Below are positions 32,025 through 42,332 of a stretch of DNA of 64,000 nt, piece by piece. The notes under the pieces were generated by a model. That model did not search any database. It had not been told where the DNA came from and worked only from the letters and a program-made list of their open reading frames with translations. Position 1 is the first letter of the stretch, and the number at the start of each line of letters is the position of its first letter. Where the stretch lies: contig NZ_AP024886.1 of NCBI RefSeq assembly GCF_024346975.1, forward strand, positions 682,001 through 746,000, written 5' to 3'. Both the position numbers and the translations under genes were made by a program. This stretch comes from Vibrio neonatus (GTDB taxonomy: Bacteria > Pseudomonadota > Gammaproteobacteria > Enterobacterales > Vibrionaceae).

Positions 32025-33206
32025 ATGTTCTCCAACTTAACTGCACCTAAACAGGATCCTATCCTGTCTCTTTCTCAAGCTTACCGTTTAGACCAACGTG
32101 ATAATAAAGTTGATCTTGGTATTGGCGTCTATAAAAACAGTGACGGTGTCACTCCGGTTATGCAATCGGTACTTACCGCGCAAGCGCGAGTGCTTGAACA
32201 GCAAACGACCAAGGCATACGTAGGTATGGCAGGGGACGAGGAGTTTAATGCTGCGGCATTAAGCCTTGTATTACCTGATGCTGCGGTGGCTTCTCGTGCT
32301 AGCTCAATTCAAACTCCGGGCGCAAGTGGTGGTCTACGCATGTTGGCTGAATTGATAGCCTTTAGTAACCCAGGCGCCACGGTTTGGCTGAGTAATCCAA
32401 GCTATGTAAACCATCAACCTGTGATGGAAGCAGCGGGTCTAAAAGTTAAGCATTATCGCTATTTTGATGTGGCGACTAAACAAGTTGATACATCAGCACT
32501 GCTGGAAGATTTGGCAAAAGTGAAAGCAAAAGATGTGGTTCTTTTGCATGGCTGTTGTCATAACCCAACGGGCGCCGATTTAACGCCAGAGGCGTGGAAG
32601 AGCGTGACTGAATTAGCGCAAAGAAACGGCTTCTTGCCATTTATCGACATTGCTTATCAAGGTTTTGGTGATGGGTTAGCGCAAGATGCGTTTGGCGTGC
32701 AGCATATGGCGAGCAATTTACCTGAGCTACTTGTGACCAGTTCTTGTTCTAAAAACTTCGGTTTGTACCGAGAAAGAACCGGTAGTGCGATTATTGTGGC
32801 GGATCAAGCAACGCATGCCACAAATGCGCGCGGCAAATTATTACAGATGGCAAGAACAACTTATACTATGCCTCCTGCTCATGGTGCGTCTATAGTTAAA
32901 ACTGTGTTGTTAGACAATGAGTTAAAAGCGGCATGGCAACAAGAGTTAGAGCAAATGCGCCTACGCTTAGTCAACTTACGCGCTAACTTGTGTTCAGAGC
33001 TTGTAGAGCGCACAGGCTCGCACGATTTTGACTTTATTCAGCAGCACAAAGGCATGTTTAGCGTGTTAGGTTTCGCGCCTTCGCAAATGCTTCGATTGCG
33101 TGAAGAGTTTGGTGTGTACGGTGTTGATGATGGACGTATTAACATTGCCGGACTAAGAGAAAAAGATTTAGCGTATGTTGCATCATCAATTGCGGCGGTG
33201 CGTTAA
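32025..33206 (+). CDS. tyrB: Aromatic-amino-acid aminotransferase
   Basis: PLP-dependent class I aminotransferase of 393 residues, cytoplasmic, of the AspC/TyrB subgroup. Words: LDQRDNKVDLGIGVYKNSDG, TPGASGGLRML, WLSNPSYVNH, CCHNPTGADLTP, FIDIAYQGFGDG, and the PLP-lysine motif SSCSKNFGLYRERTG, then GMFSVLGF. The subgroup transfers amino groups between aspartate, tyrosine or phenylalanine and 2-oxoglutarate. I chose the ATG at 32025 (AAAGGG at 32008-32013); a GTG at 32016 is in frame. Its neighbour nrdDG and the symbol agree with my memory of the V. cholerae chromosome II order. aspC versus tyrB specificity is not certain. Confidence 0.88.
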   Translation: MFSNLTAPKQDPILSLSQAYRLDQRDNKVDLGIGVYKNSDGVTPVMQSVLTAQARVLEQQTTKAYVGMAGDEEFNAAALSLVLPDAAVASRASSIQTPGASGGLRMLAELIAFSNPGATVWLSNPSYVNHQPVMEAAGLKVKHYRYFDVATKQVDTSALLEDLAKVKAKDVVLLHGCCHNPTGADLTPEAWKSVTELAQRNGFLPFIDIAYQGFGDGLAQDAFGVQHMASNLPELLVTSSCSKNFGLYRERTGSAIIVADQATHATNARGKLLQMARTTYTMPPAHGASIVKTVLLDNELKAAWQQELEQMRLRLVNLRANLCSELVERTGSHDFDFIQQHKGMFSVLGFAPSQMLRLREEFGVYGVDDGRINIAGLREKDLAYVASSIAAVR

Positions 33207-33260
33207 TGTGCGACTGAGCAACTAAAAATATAACAAACTAAAATTGTACAGGTGGATAGG

Positions 33261-33914
33261 ATGAAACATTGGAAAATTTTAAGTATCGCGTTAGCAGCAG
33301 GCTCTATGGCTGCATGTTCAACAACAGCGCCACCTGCTCAGGAAGAGCAACAAGAGGTGAAGTTTGAGCAGCCGGTTATGGAACAAGAGCCTGAAGAAGC
33401 GATTGAAGAAGTCGTAGAAAAAGAAGAGCCAAAAGCTGAAATGGTAGAGAAGGAGGTGAAGCCTGCTCCTTTACCAACTAAAACAGCCGACGGTAAGTTG
33501 ATTCTTGGTGAAAGAGAATGGATTTACTTTCCTGAATTTAAAGCGACCGTTAAGGCGCGCATAGATTCAGGTGCGACGACTTCTTCATTGTCTGCTGTCG
33601 AGATAAAACAGTTTGAACGTGACGGTGACCAATGGGTTAAGTTTAAGCCGTCACACAATGGCAAAATAGGCAAAGAAATTAGCTTGCCTGTGGTACGTTT
33701 TGCCAAAATAAAACAATCGAGCACCGAGGATACGGATAAACGTCCTGTGGTTGCTGTATGGATACAAATCTCAGATCTGAAAGAAAAAACAGAGTTTACT
33801 TTAGTGGATCGTTCTCATCTTGATTTCCCTGTATTACTTGGCCGTAGTTTTGTTCGAGACGTTGCCATTGTCGATGTAAGTCGACGATATGTGCAGCCTA
33901 AAGCGAGCAAATAA
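33261..33914 (+). CDS. RimK/LysX-associated zinc-protease-like lipoprotein (DUF785, retropepsin-like)
   Basis: Envelope protein of 217 residues. Signal peptide with lipobox MAAC (Cys19 from this start). An acidic Glu/Pro/Val-rich linker fills about residues 25-75. The folded part carries the aspartic-protease-like signature RIDSGATTSSLSAVE (Asp-Ser-Gly) and, later, FPVLLGRSFVRDVAIVDV. This is the 'ATP-dependent zinc protease'/DUF785 family, structurally retropepsin-like. I use ATG 33261 with AGGTGG just before it; a GTG at 33252 adds three residues. Ends before a hairpin terminator. Substrate unknown. Confidence 0.87.
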   Translation: MKHWKILSIALAAGSMAACSTTAPPAQEEQQEVKFEQPVMEQEPEEAIEEVVEKEEPKAEMVEKEVKPAPLPTKTADGKLILGEREWIYFPEFKATVKARIDSGATTSSLSAVEIKQFERDGDQWVKFKPSHNGKIGKEISLPVVRFAKIKQSSTEDTDKRPVVAVWIQISDLKEKTEFTLVDRSHLDFPVLLGRSFVRDVAIVDVSRRYVQPKASK

Positions 33915-33924
33915 CTCATGATTT

Positions 33925-33947
33925 GGTGCCCTAAAATGGGCACCTTT
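33925..33947 (+). terminator. Hairpin between the protease-like gene and modA
   Basis: GGTGCCC (33925-33931) pairs with GGGCACC (33938-33944), loop TAAAAT, followed by TTT. Only 14 bases separate it from the modA start, so it might also act as an attenuator for modA. Confidence 0.65.
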
Positions 33948-33961
33948 ACGATAAGCACATT

Positions 33962-34732
33962 ATGTCCCGTTTCCTCACTCTTCTGTTACTGACCCTTTCT
34001 TGCAATGCATTTGCCAACTCTTCGCAAACGGTTTATGTCTATGCCGCATCGTCTATGACGCAAGTGGTGCAAAATCTGGCGCAAATTGCCGCTAAGCACA
34101 ATATTGAAGTAAAAGGTGTATTTGGCTCGTCCTCATCATTGGCTAGACAAATTGCCAATGGCGCACCTGCGGATATTTTTATTTCGGCGAATACGCAGTG
34201 GATGAGTTATCTAGAGCAGCAGCAAGATAAAGGCGTTCAACCTGCGCATGTGATAGCGGGAAACGAGCTGGTGGTAATCAGTGGTGATGATTTACCGCTT
34301 ATCCCGACACTTTCCGACACTATGGTTTGGCAGACGCTAATAGGTAAAGGTAGGATAGCCATTGGCGAAACCAATACGGTGCCAGTGGGGATCTATGCCA
34401 AACAAGCATTAGTGTCGCTTGGCGTGTGGTCGTCATTATCGAAAAAGACCGCACCGATGAAAAATACTCGCGCGGTATTGGCAATGGTTGAGCGCAAGCA
34501 AGTACCTGTTGGCATTGTGTATGCCACCGATGCTAAACAATCGAAGATGGTGAAGGTTCTGGCTCACATACCTGCGAAATATTACGCACCTATTCAATAC
34601 CCAATGCTATTGCTGACTGACAAACCAAACGCAAGTCAGGTGTATACGATGATGCAAGAGCCACCAATGCAAGATGTATTGAGTGAGCTAGGCTTTAGTC
34701 CTGCGCCGAATACAGAGGCGCAGACGAATTAG
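33962..34732 (+). CDS. modA: Molybdate ABC transporter, periplasmic binding protein
   Basis: Periplasmic molybdate/tungstate-binding protein, 256 residues. Signal peptide through SCNAFANSS. Ligand-site words of ModA: YAASSMTQVVQNLA, GSSSSLARQIANGAPADIFISAN and VPVGIYAKQAL, plus the NTRAVLAMVERKQVPVGIVYATDA region. It is the first gene of modABC. Only 47 bases separate it from the gene before, and these contain a hairpin; I see no clear ModE operator in that space. Confidence 0.93.
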   Translation: MSRFLTLLLLTLSCNAFANSSQTVYVYAASSMTQVVQNLAQIAAKHNIEVKGVFGSSSSLARQIANGAPADIFISANTQWMSYLEQQQDKGVQPAHVIAGNELVVISGDDLPLIPTLSDTMVWQTLIGKGRIAIGETNTVPVGIYAKQALVSLGVWSSLSKKTAPMKNTRAVLAMVERKQVPVGIVYATDAKQSKMVKVLAHIPAKYYAPIQYPMLLLTDKPNASQVYTMMQEPPMQDVLSELGFSPAPNTEAQTN

Positions 34733-34783
34733 TTTAAAGCTCCGCAGATAAACGCCTTACAAGCATTGAATTAGAGGACCCTC

Positions 34784-35476
34784 ATGCTTACCGAGATCGA
34801 ATCCATTGCTCTTATTCTTAGTTTGAAAGTGGCACTTGTGGCCAGCATTTCAATCTTGCCTGTGGGTATAGCGTTAGCATGGTTATTAGCCAAGAAAGAC
34901 TTTTACGGTAAAAGCCTGCTTGATGGATTAATTCACCTGCCGTTAGTGTTGCCTCCTGTGGTTATCGGTTACGTACTGCTTATTATGTTTGGTAAGCAAG
35001 GCGCAGTGGGTCAATGGCTAGATACCTATCTGGGTATAGATTTCTCATTTAGCTGGAAGGGCGCAGCCCTTGCCTCGGCGGTAGTGGCGTTGCCTCTTAT
35101 GGTGCGCTCTATACGGCTGAGCATTTTGTCTGTAGACAGCAAATTAGAACAAGCGGCGATGACGCTTGGCGCAACCCCGATCACTGTGTTTCGACGCATT
35201 ACCTTGCCACTGATTATGCCAGGGGTGATATCGGGTTTGGTACTGGCGTTTGCTCGCAGTCTTGGCGAGTTTGGCGCGACCATTACCTTTGTTTCAAATA
35301 TCCCCGGTGAAACGCAAACCATTCCTTTGGCGATGTTCAGCTTTTTGGAAACTCCCGGCGCCGAATTTCAGGCCATGCGCTTGTGCATCATAGCCATTAT
35401 CATCGCTTTACTGTCACTATTTTTCAGTGAATGGCTATCGCGTCGCTCTCAACAGAAATTGGGGTTAATTGAATGA
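34784..35476 (+). CDS. modB: Molybdate ABC transporter, permease
   Basis: Inner-membrane permease of 230 residues with about five membrane segments. Typical opening LILSLKVALVASISILPVGIALAWLLA, PLVLPPVVIGYVLL, and the EAA loop LEQAAMTLGATPITVFRRITLPLIMPG that contacts the ATPase. SLGEFGATITFVSNIPGETQT is diagnostic of ModB. It lies 51 bases after modA with GAGGA before the ATG. Its stop overlaps the modC ATG (ATGA), so the two are coupled. Confidence 0.95.
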   Translation: MLTEIESIALILSLKVALVASISILPVGIALAWLLAKKDFYGKSLLDGLIHLPLVLPPVVIGYVLLIMFGKQGAVGQWLDTYLGIDFSFSWKGAALASAVVALPLMVRSIRLSILSVDSKLEQAAMTLGATPITVFRRITLPLIMPGVISGLVLAFARSLGEFGATITFVSNIPGETQTIPLAMFSFLETPGAEFQAMRLCIIAIIIALLSLFFSEWLSRRSQQKLGLIE

Positions 35477-36567
35477 CTTTACAATTTTCATTTACCCATC
35501 AATTCGATAGCCAGCATTTTGATATTCAAGGTGAATTGCCAGCCAAGGGCGTAACGGCTGTATTTGGGCGTTCTGGAAGCGGTAAATCAACCTTGTTGAA
35601 TGTACTGTCAGGCTTGTTAACACCGCAATCAGGGCACGTGAAATTAAACCAGTTAACTATGCTCGATACGCAAAATAACACCCATATTCCGGTGTGGAAG
35701 CGTAAAGTGGCGGTGGTTTTTCAAGACGCGCGTTTGTTTCCTCATCTTTCTATCAAAGATAATTTGTTATTTGGCGCGGCCAAGCATAATGCTGATGTTC
35801 GTCTTGCAGAGCTCACGGCATTATTAGGGATCGATCATCTATTGCAGGCTAAGCCGAATACATTAAGCGGCGGTGAAAAGCAACGCGTGGCGATAGCACG
35901 CGCCTTGCTAAGCGATCCACAGTTATTGTTAATGGATGAGCCGCTTGCTAGTTTAGATATTCCGCGTAAAAGAGAGGTTATTCAATACCTTAATCAGCTT
36001 TCGGCAAAGATAGAAATCCCCATTGTGTATGTGACGCATAGCCTAGAAGAGGTGATGCATTTAGCCGATCACTTGTTGGTGCTTGAGTCAGGCAAAGTGG
36101 TGGATTTTGGTAATGTGGAAACGGTATGGAACAGTGGCACTCTTGCCTTGTGGCAAGAAGGAGAAAGACACAGCACTTTGCTTAATGCCAAGGTTGCAGA
36201 GCGACATGAAAGCTATGCGATGCGCAAAATGAAAGTGGCCGATCATTGGTTGTGGGTACCAGATCAAGGATTGGAAGACAAAGTGGGCCAGTGTATGCGT
36301 ATTCGTATCAATGCGCAGGATGTATCAGTGACATTGTCACAAAATAGTGACAGTTCGATTAGAAATAGGCTACCGGTGTCAATTGTGGATATCAGCGCCA
36401 TCAATGCCCATTCAAACTTGATTACATTAAGGCTCGATGAACAGTTGCTACTAAAATCAACCTTGACTCAGTGGGCTACTGAAGAGTTGAATTTGACGCT
36501 AGGAAGTCAAGTCTACGCACAAATTAAAGGGGTCAGTTTTACCCAGCAAAATTTGGCGTCATATTAG
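35473..36567 (+). CDS. modC: Molybdate ABC transporter, ATP-binding protein
   Basis: ATPase of 364 residues driving molybdate import. Walker A GRSGSGKST, signature LSGGEKQRVAIARA, Walker B LLLMDEPLASLD, and switch His in VYVTHSLEEV. The C-terminal third (after about residue 280) is the mop/TOBE-like molybdate-sensing part (MRIRINAQDVSV, LPVSIVDISA). ATG overlaps the modB stop by four bases. It closes the modABC operon. Molybdenum would serve enzymes such as nitrate or formate-type reductases, not present in this window. Confidence 0.95.
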   Translation: MTLQFSFTHQFDSQHFDIQGELPAKGVTAVFGRSGSGKSTLLNVLSGLLTPQSGHVKLNQLTMLDTQNNTHIPVWKRKVAVVFQDARLFPHLSIKDNLLFGAAKHNADVRLAELTALLGIDHLLQAKPNTLSGGEKQRVAIARALLSDPQLLLMDEPLASLDIPRKREVIQYLNQLSAKIEIPIVYVTHSLEEVMHLADHLLVLESGKVVDFGNVETVWNSGTLALWQEGERHSTLLNAKVAERHESYAMRKMKVADHWLWVPDQGLEDKVGQCMRIRINAQDVSVTLSQNSDSSIRNRLPVSIVDISAINAHSNLITLRLDEQLLLKSTLTQWATEELNLTLGSQVYAQIKGVSFTQQNLASY

Positions 36568-36632
36568 TAGTTCACTTAGGTGTAAGGGTTAGGATCTAAG
36601 AGTAAACGAGATAAGCAGAAAGGGGCAGCAAA

Positions 36633-36663
36633 AGCCCTAGCAGTTAGCAAACTCACTAGGGCT
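36633..36663 (-). terminator. Terminator of the DUF3069 gene (convergent with modC)
   Basis: AGCCCTAG (36633-36640) pairs with CTAGGGCT (36656-36663). Read on the minus strand the stem is followed by TTTTGCTGCC, giving the T-run for the leftward gene; it may also stop modC transcription. Confidence 0.7.
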
Positions 36664-36674
36664 AGATAAGTGTT

Positions 36675-37109
36675 TTAATCTTTTTTAAACACGTTATTAA
36701 AGTCACGTTTCAAGATAGGGTCTCGACGCGCTTTTTTCATTTGTTTAACCATATCTTTAATGCAGTTAAATAGCACTTGGTCTAGCAACTGCGCTTTATA
36801 GTTATTGGTCTCTTCTTCGGTCATGTTTTCCGGAATGTTCAGGCTAGGAAATTCTTCCAATAGCCCCACACCTGCAAAAGATTGGCTTACCGAAGTGAGC
36901 GCATGAAATTGTTCAAAGTTATCGACAACATTTTGCGCACTGGCTGGAAGCTCATTCCACGCTTTACGCACTTCTTCTTCACCGGCCTCATGTATGGAAA
37001 CAACCATTTGGAACATTTGCTCAGGCACTTCATCGAACTCGATAACCTGGCGTAATTCCGCTGAAACTTCACTTAGATCGATGGTTTGATCTTCAATTAT
37101 TTCTGACAT
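36675..37109 (-). CDS. DUF3069-family protein
   Basis: An acidic, helical, soluble protein of 144 residues. The text (LRQVIEFDEVPEQMFQMVVSIHEAGE, VRKAWNELPASAQNVVDNFEQFHAL, and the basic closing MKKARRDPILKRDFNNVF) matches DUF3069 as I know it from vibrios and Shewanella. No signal peptide, membrane segment or catalytic motif. Single-gene unit between modC (convergent) and an outer-membrane protein gene (divergent). Function unknown. Confidence 0.75.
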   Translation of the reverse strand: MSEIIEDQTIDLSEVSAELRQVIEFDEVPEQMFQMVVSIHEAGEEEVRKAWNELPASAQNVVDNFEQFHALTSVSQSFAGVGLLEEFPSLNIPENMTEEETNNYKAQLLDQVLFNCIKDMVKQMKKARRDPILKRDFNNVFKKD

Positions 37110-37402
37110 AAGTACATACCTAGTTGTAATGGTATTTTCATCGTAAAAAGTTACTGAGAAATGTCAAACTATTCGGCTCTATTGGGTGATGAATCTATAA
37201 TAAATAAAGAAGCCGACAATTTTGCTGGTGGAATTGACAACTTTTTGTTTAAAAAAACATCTTATGCTGTCATTTTGTATGCTCACTCTTTCATTTTGCA
37301 AGATCAAATATTAATCAGTTAGAATTTAAAACAACTTAAAACCTTAAAATAGTTAGTGAAAGCAATGATTAAACTAGCTATTGTTTACTGCAATGGATTG
37401 TT

Positions 37403-38407
37403 ATGTATTTTTACGGGGTAAGTTTGAATCGTTGTTTACTATGCCTGACGGCGCTGCTATTGACAGCATCGGCAAACGCAGATGAAGTATTACGCGAAAT
37501 ACTGGAGCAAAATTTTGCTACTGCGGTTCTGCTCAGTGATAGTGAAGCCATCTCTTTTGGTTTTCAAGATTTCGATCCTAACAGTTTTCTTTCAGACAAC
37601 AACGACAATATAGGCAGTGAAGAATCGCTAGAACTGCGTAAACAAATCACGGTTTATACCATCCCATACACGCTCGATCTGCCCTCGGTATCTTTGTCCA
37701 ACGGTTCGAGTATCACTCAAGATGTCACCTTTATTGGCTCGTATTTAGAAACCAAACGCAACATTTCTTATGGTGATGATCCGCTAGAGCCAGAAGACAC
37801 AAGTCGAGAACAAAACTACACCTTTGCCACCAAATATGGCGCGGGTTACGCCTTTACCGATCACTTAACGTTAAACACCGGTATTGGCACCAACTTGATG
37901 TATTACCGCAACGATTACACATATCGCAACTCATTCAGCAGTAACTTTAGAGAGCAGTTAGATGGGCGTGCGTTTAATACCGATGCATGGGCGTTTACCA
38001 TCAAGCCTAATATCGAACTGCATTACACCAAACCTCAGGATTGGGGGCATTGGGAAACGTTTACCGAGCTGAAATTCTTCTACGGCGTGGGTTGGGGTGA
38101 AGCAAACGACGGAGATGTGGGTAATCCTGGCGGCTGGTATTGGATCAATGGCATTAAAGGCTTTTACGATATCGGTCATTTAGGCGGATATGGACAGACG
38201 GTATTTACCAGTTTGCGCCGCATTGATGTGGGTGGCGATCTTGAAGATCCTATGGGCACCACCAATTATTATGAATGGAGTGCGGGCTGGATAATGACGG
38301 TGCCATTCTTGAAAGACTACATTGATAACATTGGCTTAGGGTTAAACATTAACTACGGAAGTAGCTTAAAGGGCGGCACTTTGGTCTTCCTGATTAACGA
38401 ACATTAA
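37403..38407 (+). CDS. Outer-membrane beta-barrel protein (solitary autotransporter-barrel-like)
   Basis: Exported protein of 334 residues. Signal peptide CLLCLTALLLTASANA, then a short helical stretch (VLREILEQNFATAVLLSD) that could plug a barrel. The rest is a pattern of alternating aromatic/polar strands (TFIGSYLETKRN, YTFATKYGAGYAFTDHLTLNTGIGTNL, WETFTELKFFYGVGWG, GLGLNINYGSSLKGGTLVFLI). This fits a 12-strand barrel such as the 'solitary outer-membrane autotransporter beta-domain' family of vibrios. The ATG at 37403 has a poor ribosome site; a TTG at 37424 preceded by ACGGGG is a possible alternative. Cargo or passenger domain absent; role unknown. Confidence 0.75.
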   Translation: MYFYGVSLNRCLLCLTALLLTASANADEVLREILEQNFATAVLLSDSEAISFGFQDFDPNSFLSDNNDNIGSEESLELRKQITVYTIPYTLDLPSVSLSNGSSITQDVTFIGSYLETKRNISYGDDPLEPEDTSREQNYTFATKYGAGYAFTDHLTLNTGIGTNLMYYRNDYTYRNSFSSNFREQLDGRAFNTDAWAFTIKPNIELHYTKPQDWGHWETFTELKFFYGVGWGEANDGDVGNPGGWYWINGIKGFYDIGHLGGYGQTVFTSLRRIDVGGDLEDPMGTTNYYEWSAGWIMTVPFLKDYIDNIGLGLNINYGSSLKGGTLVFLINEH

Positions 38408-38644
38408 TCCTTTCGCTCGCGGGTTAGCGCCTGTTGTCTGCATGACACAAAGGCCATAGTTTGCACTGTGGCTTCACTTCATTATTTTTTCATTTTGTGT
38501 TTCTTCTCTTAAATTTACCCGTTCTGGGTTTTTAATCGCATAAGCTTGTGATGCATAACGACAAATTCTTACGAATAGTGCTCGCCTTTAAACTCTGTTT
38601 AACATAGATTTAGTAGCAGTAAGTCTAAGATTTTTGGAGAGTTT

Positions 38645-38926
38645 ATGGGTTGGTTTAGTCGTCTTTTTGGTTCATCAGACACTCAGAAGCAAGAAATTGT
38701 CGAACCAGTAGAATATAAGACGTTTTTAATTTATGCAGAGCCAATTGCCGAAGGTGGTTTGTTTAGGATTGCGGGTCGCATTACTAGTGGCGAAGGTGAT
38801 TCGGTAAAAACTCATCGCTTTATTCGTTCGGACGTTTTGGGCAACAAAGCGGATGCGAATGAACTCATGATTAAGAAAGCGCAGATGTTTATTGATCAAA
38901 TGGGTGAGTCAATCTTCGATAAATAA
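38645..38926 (+). CDS. HlyU-family small protein
   Basis: A 93-residue soluble protein. Opening MGWFSRLFGSS, the beta-rich core EYKTFLIYAEPIAEGGLFRIAGRI, and THRFIRSDVLGNKADANELMIKKAQMFIDQ match the small PF10115-type 'HlyU' family of vibrios, which is different from the ArsR-type HlyU regulator. No helix-turn-helix is evident. TTTTGGAGAG before the ATG is a good ribosome site. Single gene before pntA. Function uncertain. Confidence 0.8.
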   Translation: MGWFSRLFGSSDTQKQEIVEPVEYKTFLIYAEPIAEGGLFRIAGRITSGEGDSVKTHRFIRSDVLGNKADANELMIKKAQMFIDQMGESIFDK

Positions 38927-39099
38927 TCATTCCATCTAGTCTGATGAGTGCTTTATAAGACAATGATCTGTTGTTTTATAGTAAACAATGATGATAACTT
39001 TTTGTGATTGCTTGGTAACGTTTCTGCCAAACGACAGGGCAGTCGAGCCAAGATTTTTAATTTTGTATTTTTAATTTGTGCCAATAGTAGGGAATAGCT

Positions 39100-40638
39100 A
39101 TGCAGATTGGTGTACCTAGAGAAAGTCTCACGGGTGAAACACGAGTAGCCGCCACACCTAAAACGGTGGAGCAGCTTATAAAATTGGGATTTGAAGTCTC
39201 AATAGAAGAGGAAGCGGGCGCGTTAGCCAGTTTTGATAATCAAGCGTTTGTAGCGTCTGGGGCAACCATTGTTGACCACAGTACGGTATGGAATGCTGAT
39301 CTGATTTTGAAGGTCAATGCACCATCAGATGAAGAGATTGAACTGTTAAAAGATGGAGCAAGTTTAGTCAGTTTCATTTGGCCAGCGCAGAACCCAGAAT
39401 TGATGGAAAAGCTTTCCAGCAAAAACATTAACGTAATGGCGATGGATTCAGTGCCACGTATCTCACGTGCGCAAGCGCTAGATGCATTGAGCTCAATGGC
39501 GAATATCGCAGGCTACCGCGCAGTGGTAGAAGCGGCGCATGAGTTTGGTCGTTTCTTTACCGGGCAAATTACCGCAGCTGGTAAAGTGCCACCGGCTAAA
39601 GTCTTGGTCGCAGGTGCAGGCGTTGCCGGTCTTGCGGCGATTGGCGCCGCTGGTAGTCTTGGCGCGATTGTACGCTCGTTTGACGTTCGTCCTGAAGTAA
39701 AAGAACAAGTGGAATCAATGGGCGCAGAGTTCTTGGAAGTGGACTTCCAAGAAGATACTGGCGCCGGTGACGGTTACGCTAAAGAAATGTCAGATGAGTT
39801 CAACAAAAAAGCTGAAGAGCTGTATGCTGCTCAAGCGAAAGACGTTGATATCATAGTCACAACCGCACTTATCCCAGGTCGCCCAGCGCCTAAGCTTATC
39901 ACCAAAGAGATGGTTGATAGCATGAAAGCGGGTAGCGTGATTGTCGATCTTGCCGCGGCAAACGGCGGTAACTGTGCTTACACCGAAGCCGATAAAGTGG
40001 TGACTACGGCCAATGGCGTAAAAGTCATTGGTTATACCGACATGGTAGGTCGCCTGCCAACTCAGTCTTCACAGCTTTACGGCACCAACCTTGTCAATCT
40101 TCTAAAACTGCTTTGTAAAGAGAAAGACGGCACCATCAACATCGATTTTGAAGATGTTGTACTGCGCGGCGTTACTGTAGTTAAAGAGGGCGAAGTCACT
40201 TGGCCTGCGCCACCAATTCAAGTTTCAGCTCAGCCACAAGCTGCTCCTAAAGCTGCGCCAGCTAAAGCGGAACCTAAAGTTGAAGAGCCTACGTCTCCTG
40301 TGAAAAAACTGATTGGATTGGCGGTAGGTGTTGGCGCATTTTCTTGGGTTGCATCTGTGGCTCCAGCGGCGTTTTTAGCGCACTTCACTGTATTTGTGTT
40401 GGCATGTATTGTCGGCTACTACGTAGTTTGGAACGTAACACACGCATTGCACACGCCACTTATGTCGGTAACGAATGCCATCTCAGGCATTATCATCGTC
40501 GGCGCGTTGCTCCAAGTTGGGCAAGGGGATGGTGTTGTCACCTTCCTTGCATTTATCGCTGTATTAATTGCTAGTATCAATATCTTCGGTGGCTTTACGG
40601 TCACTAAGCGTATGCTAGAAATGTTCCGTAAAGACTAA
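39100..40638 (+). CDS. pntA: NAD(P) transhydrogenase alpha subunit
   Basis: Proton-translocating transhydrogenase subunit of 512 residues that, with PntB, makes NADPH from NADH using the proton gradient. NAD(H)-binding domain I ([23 protein letters not shown], then [30 protein letters not shown]), a Pro/Ala/Lys linker ([18 protein letters not shown]) and four C-terminal membrane helices. Length matches E. coli PntA. It precedes pntB by 10 bases. A long leader of about 170 bases separates it from the HlyU-family gene. Confidence 0.96.
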   Translation: MQIGVPRESLTGETRVAATPKTVEQLIKLGFEVSIEEEAGALASFDNQAFVASGATIVDHSTVWNADLILKVNAPSDEEIELLKDGASLVSFIWPAQNPELMEKLSSKNINVMAMDSVPRISRAQALDALSSMANIAGYRAVVEAAHEFGRFFTGQITAAGKVPPAKVLVAGAGVAGLAAIGAAGSLGAIVRSFDVRPEVKEQVESMGAEFLEVDFQEDTGAGDGYAKEMSDEFNKKAEELYAAQAKDVDIIVTTALIPGRPAPKLITKEMVDSMKAGSVIVDLAAANGGNCAYTEADKVVTTANGVKVIGYTDMVGRLPTQSSQLYGTNLVNLLKLLCKEKDGTINIDFEDVVLRGVTVVKEGEVTWPAPPIQVSAQPQAAPKAAPAKAEPKVEEPTSPVKKLIGLAVGVGAFSWVASVAPAAFLAHFTVFVLACIVGYYVVWNVTHALHTPLMSVTNAISGIIIVGALLQVGQGDGVVTFLAFIAVLIASINIFGGFTVTKRMLEMFRKD

Positions 40639-40648
40639 GGAGTAACGA

Positions 40649-42028
40649 ATGTCTGCAGGATTAGTTCAAGCCGCATATATTATTGCTGCTGTCTTTTTTA
40701 TCATGAGCCTGGCGGGGCTTTCTAAACAGGAAAGTGCGCGTGCAGGTAATTACTATGGTATTGCAGGTATGGCGATTGCCTTACTTGCGACTATCTTTGG
40801 TCCACACTCTAGCGGCATCGCATGGATTCTGTTAGCCATGGTGATCGGTGGTGGTATTGGTATTCACTTTGCTCGCAAAGTAGAAATGACCGAAATGCCA
40901 GAATTGGTGGCAATCCTACACAGTTTTGTGGGTATGGCTGCAGTGTTAGTGGGTTACAACAGCCTTATTGACGCGCCAATTTTAACCACTCACGCTGAGC
41001 ATATGATTCACCTCGTTGAAGTGTATATCGGCGTATTCATTGGTGCAGTGACCTTTACCGGTTCCATCGTCGCCTTTGGTAAATTGCGCGGCGTAATTTC
41101 ATCATCCCCTTTAAACCTACCGCATAAGCACAAGCTAAACTTGGCAGCCATTGTTGTCTCAGCATTGCTAATGAAATGGTACCTAGGTAGCGACGGCGGC
41201 TTATTGCCACTGTTCTTGATGACGCTAATTGCATTTGCTTTTGGCTATCACTTGGTGGCGTCAATTGGCGGCGCCGATATGCCAGTGGTTGTGTCCATGT
41301 TGAACTCATACTCTGGTTGGGCAGCAGCAGCAGCAGGTTTCATGCTCGCTAACGATCTATTGATTGTAACGGGTGCATTGGTAGGTTCTTCGGGTGCAAT
41401 TCTGTCCTACATCATGTGTAAGGCAATGAACCGCTCATTTATCAGTGTCATCGCAGGTGGCTTTGGTCAAGAAGTTGCAGTCTCTACAGGTGATGAAGAG
41501 CAGGGCGAGCACAGAGAATCCAGCGCTGAAGAAGTGGCAGAAATGCTGAAAAACTCGAAGTCAGTAATCATCACTCCGGGATACGGCATGGCCGTTGCGC
41601 AAGCGCAATACCCAGTGCACGAAATCACTGAAAAGCTTCGCGCGCAAGGCATTGACGTTCGCTTTGGTATTCACCCTGTAGCGGGTCGTCTACCAGGACA
41701 CATGAACGTACTGCTTGCTGAAGCAAAAGTGCCGTACGATATCGTTTTAGAAATGGACGAAATCAACGATGACTTCCCTGAAACGGATACCGTGCTTGTT
41801 ATCGGCGCAAACGATACTGTAAACCCAGCCGCACTTGACGATCCAACAAGCCCAATTGCAGGCATGCCTGTACTTGAAGTATGGAACGCGCAAAACGTGG
41901 TGGTGTTCAAACGTTCAATGAACACTGGTTACGCGGGTGTACAAAACCCATTGTTCTTTAAAGAGAATTCTTCGATGCTATTTGGCGATGCGAAAGAGTC
42001 GTGCATGAAGATTATTGAGCATCTTTAA
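40649..42028 (+). CDS. pntB: NAD(P) transhydrogenase beta subunit
   Basis: Partner of PntA, 459 residues. Around eight membrane helices in the first 260 residues (opening [36 protein letters not shown]), then the NADP(H)-binding domain [57 protein letters not shown] and [17 protein letters not shown]. Ribosome site AAGGAG before the ATG. Followed by a very strong terminator at 42095-42130 that separates it from the vxr-like operon. Confidence 0.97.
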   Translation: MSAGLVQAAYIIAAVFFIMSLAGLSKQESARAGNYYGIAGMAIALLATIFGPHSSGIAWILLAMVIGGGIGIHFARKVEMTEMPELVAILHSFVGMAAVLVGYNSLIDAPILTTHAEHMIHLVEVYIGVFIGAVTFTGSIVAFGKLRGVISSSPLNLPHKHKLNLAAIVVSALLMKWYLGSDGGLLPLFLMTLIAFAFGYHLVASIGGADMPVVVSMLNSYSGWAAAAAGFMLANDLLIVTGALVGSSGAILSYIMCKAMNRSFISVIAGGFGQEVAVSTGDEEQGEHRESSAEEVAEMLKNSKSVIITPGYGMAVAQAQYPVHEITEKLRAQGIDVRFGIHPVAGRLPGHMNVLLAEAKVPYDIVLEMDEINDDFPETDTVLVIGANDTVNPAALDDPTSPIAGMPVLEVWNAQNVVVFKRSMNTGYAGVQNPLFFKENSSMLFGDAKESCMKIIEHL

Positions 42029-42094
42029 TGAGCTAAATGAGAAAACATAAGCCGACATTAGCGTTTATCGCTGTGTATTAAAGCTGAGTTTGCT

Positions 42095-42130
42095 AAAAAT
42101 CCGATAAACTTTGTTTATCGGATTTTTTAT
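42095..42130 (+). terminator. Rho-independent terminator of pntAB
   Basis: AAAAATCCGATAAAC (42095-42109) pairs perfectly with GTTTATCGGATTTTT (42113-42127), a 15-bp stem with loop TTT and a T-run. The remaining 200 bases to vxrA hold no other clear signal. Confidence 0.94.
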
Positions 42131-42332
42131 TGTCTATTTAATTCCTGATCCAATTGATCACCTAAATAACTGACTAATCAACCATATCATCTATGTATGG
42201 AAAGCGTTTTGTAAAAGACTGTTCAATTTTTGTGTCGTTAAGGCAGAGATCTGTCATTTCGTTGTCAATATTGGTGTTGGATTTGGAACGCATGATGGTT
42301 TGGGAGTATAGTGACACAATTCCAGTTAAAAC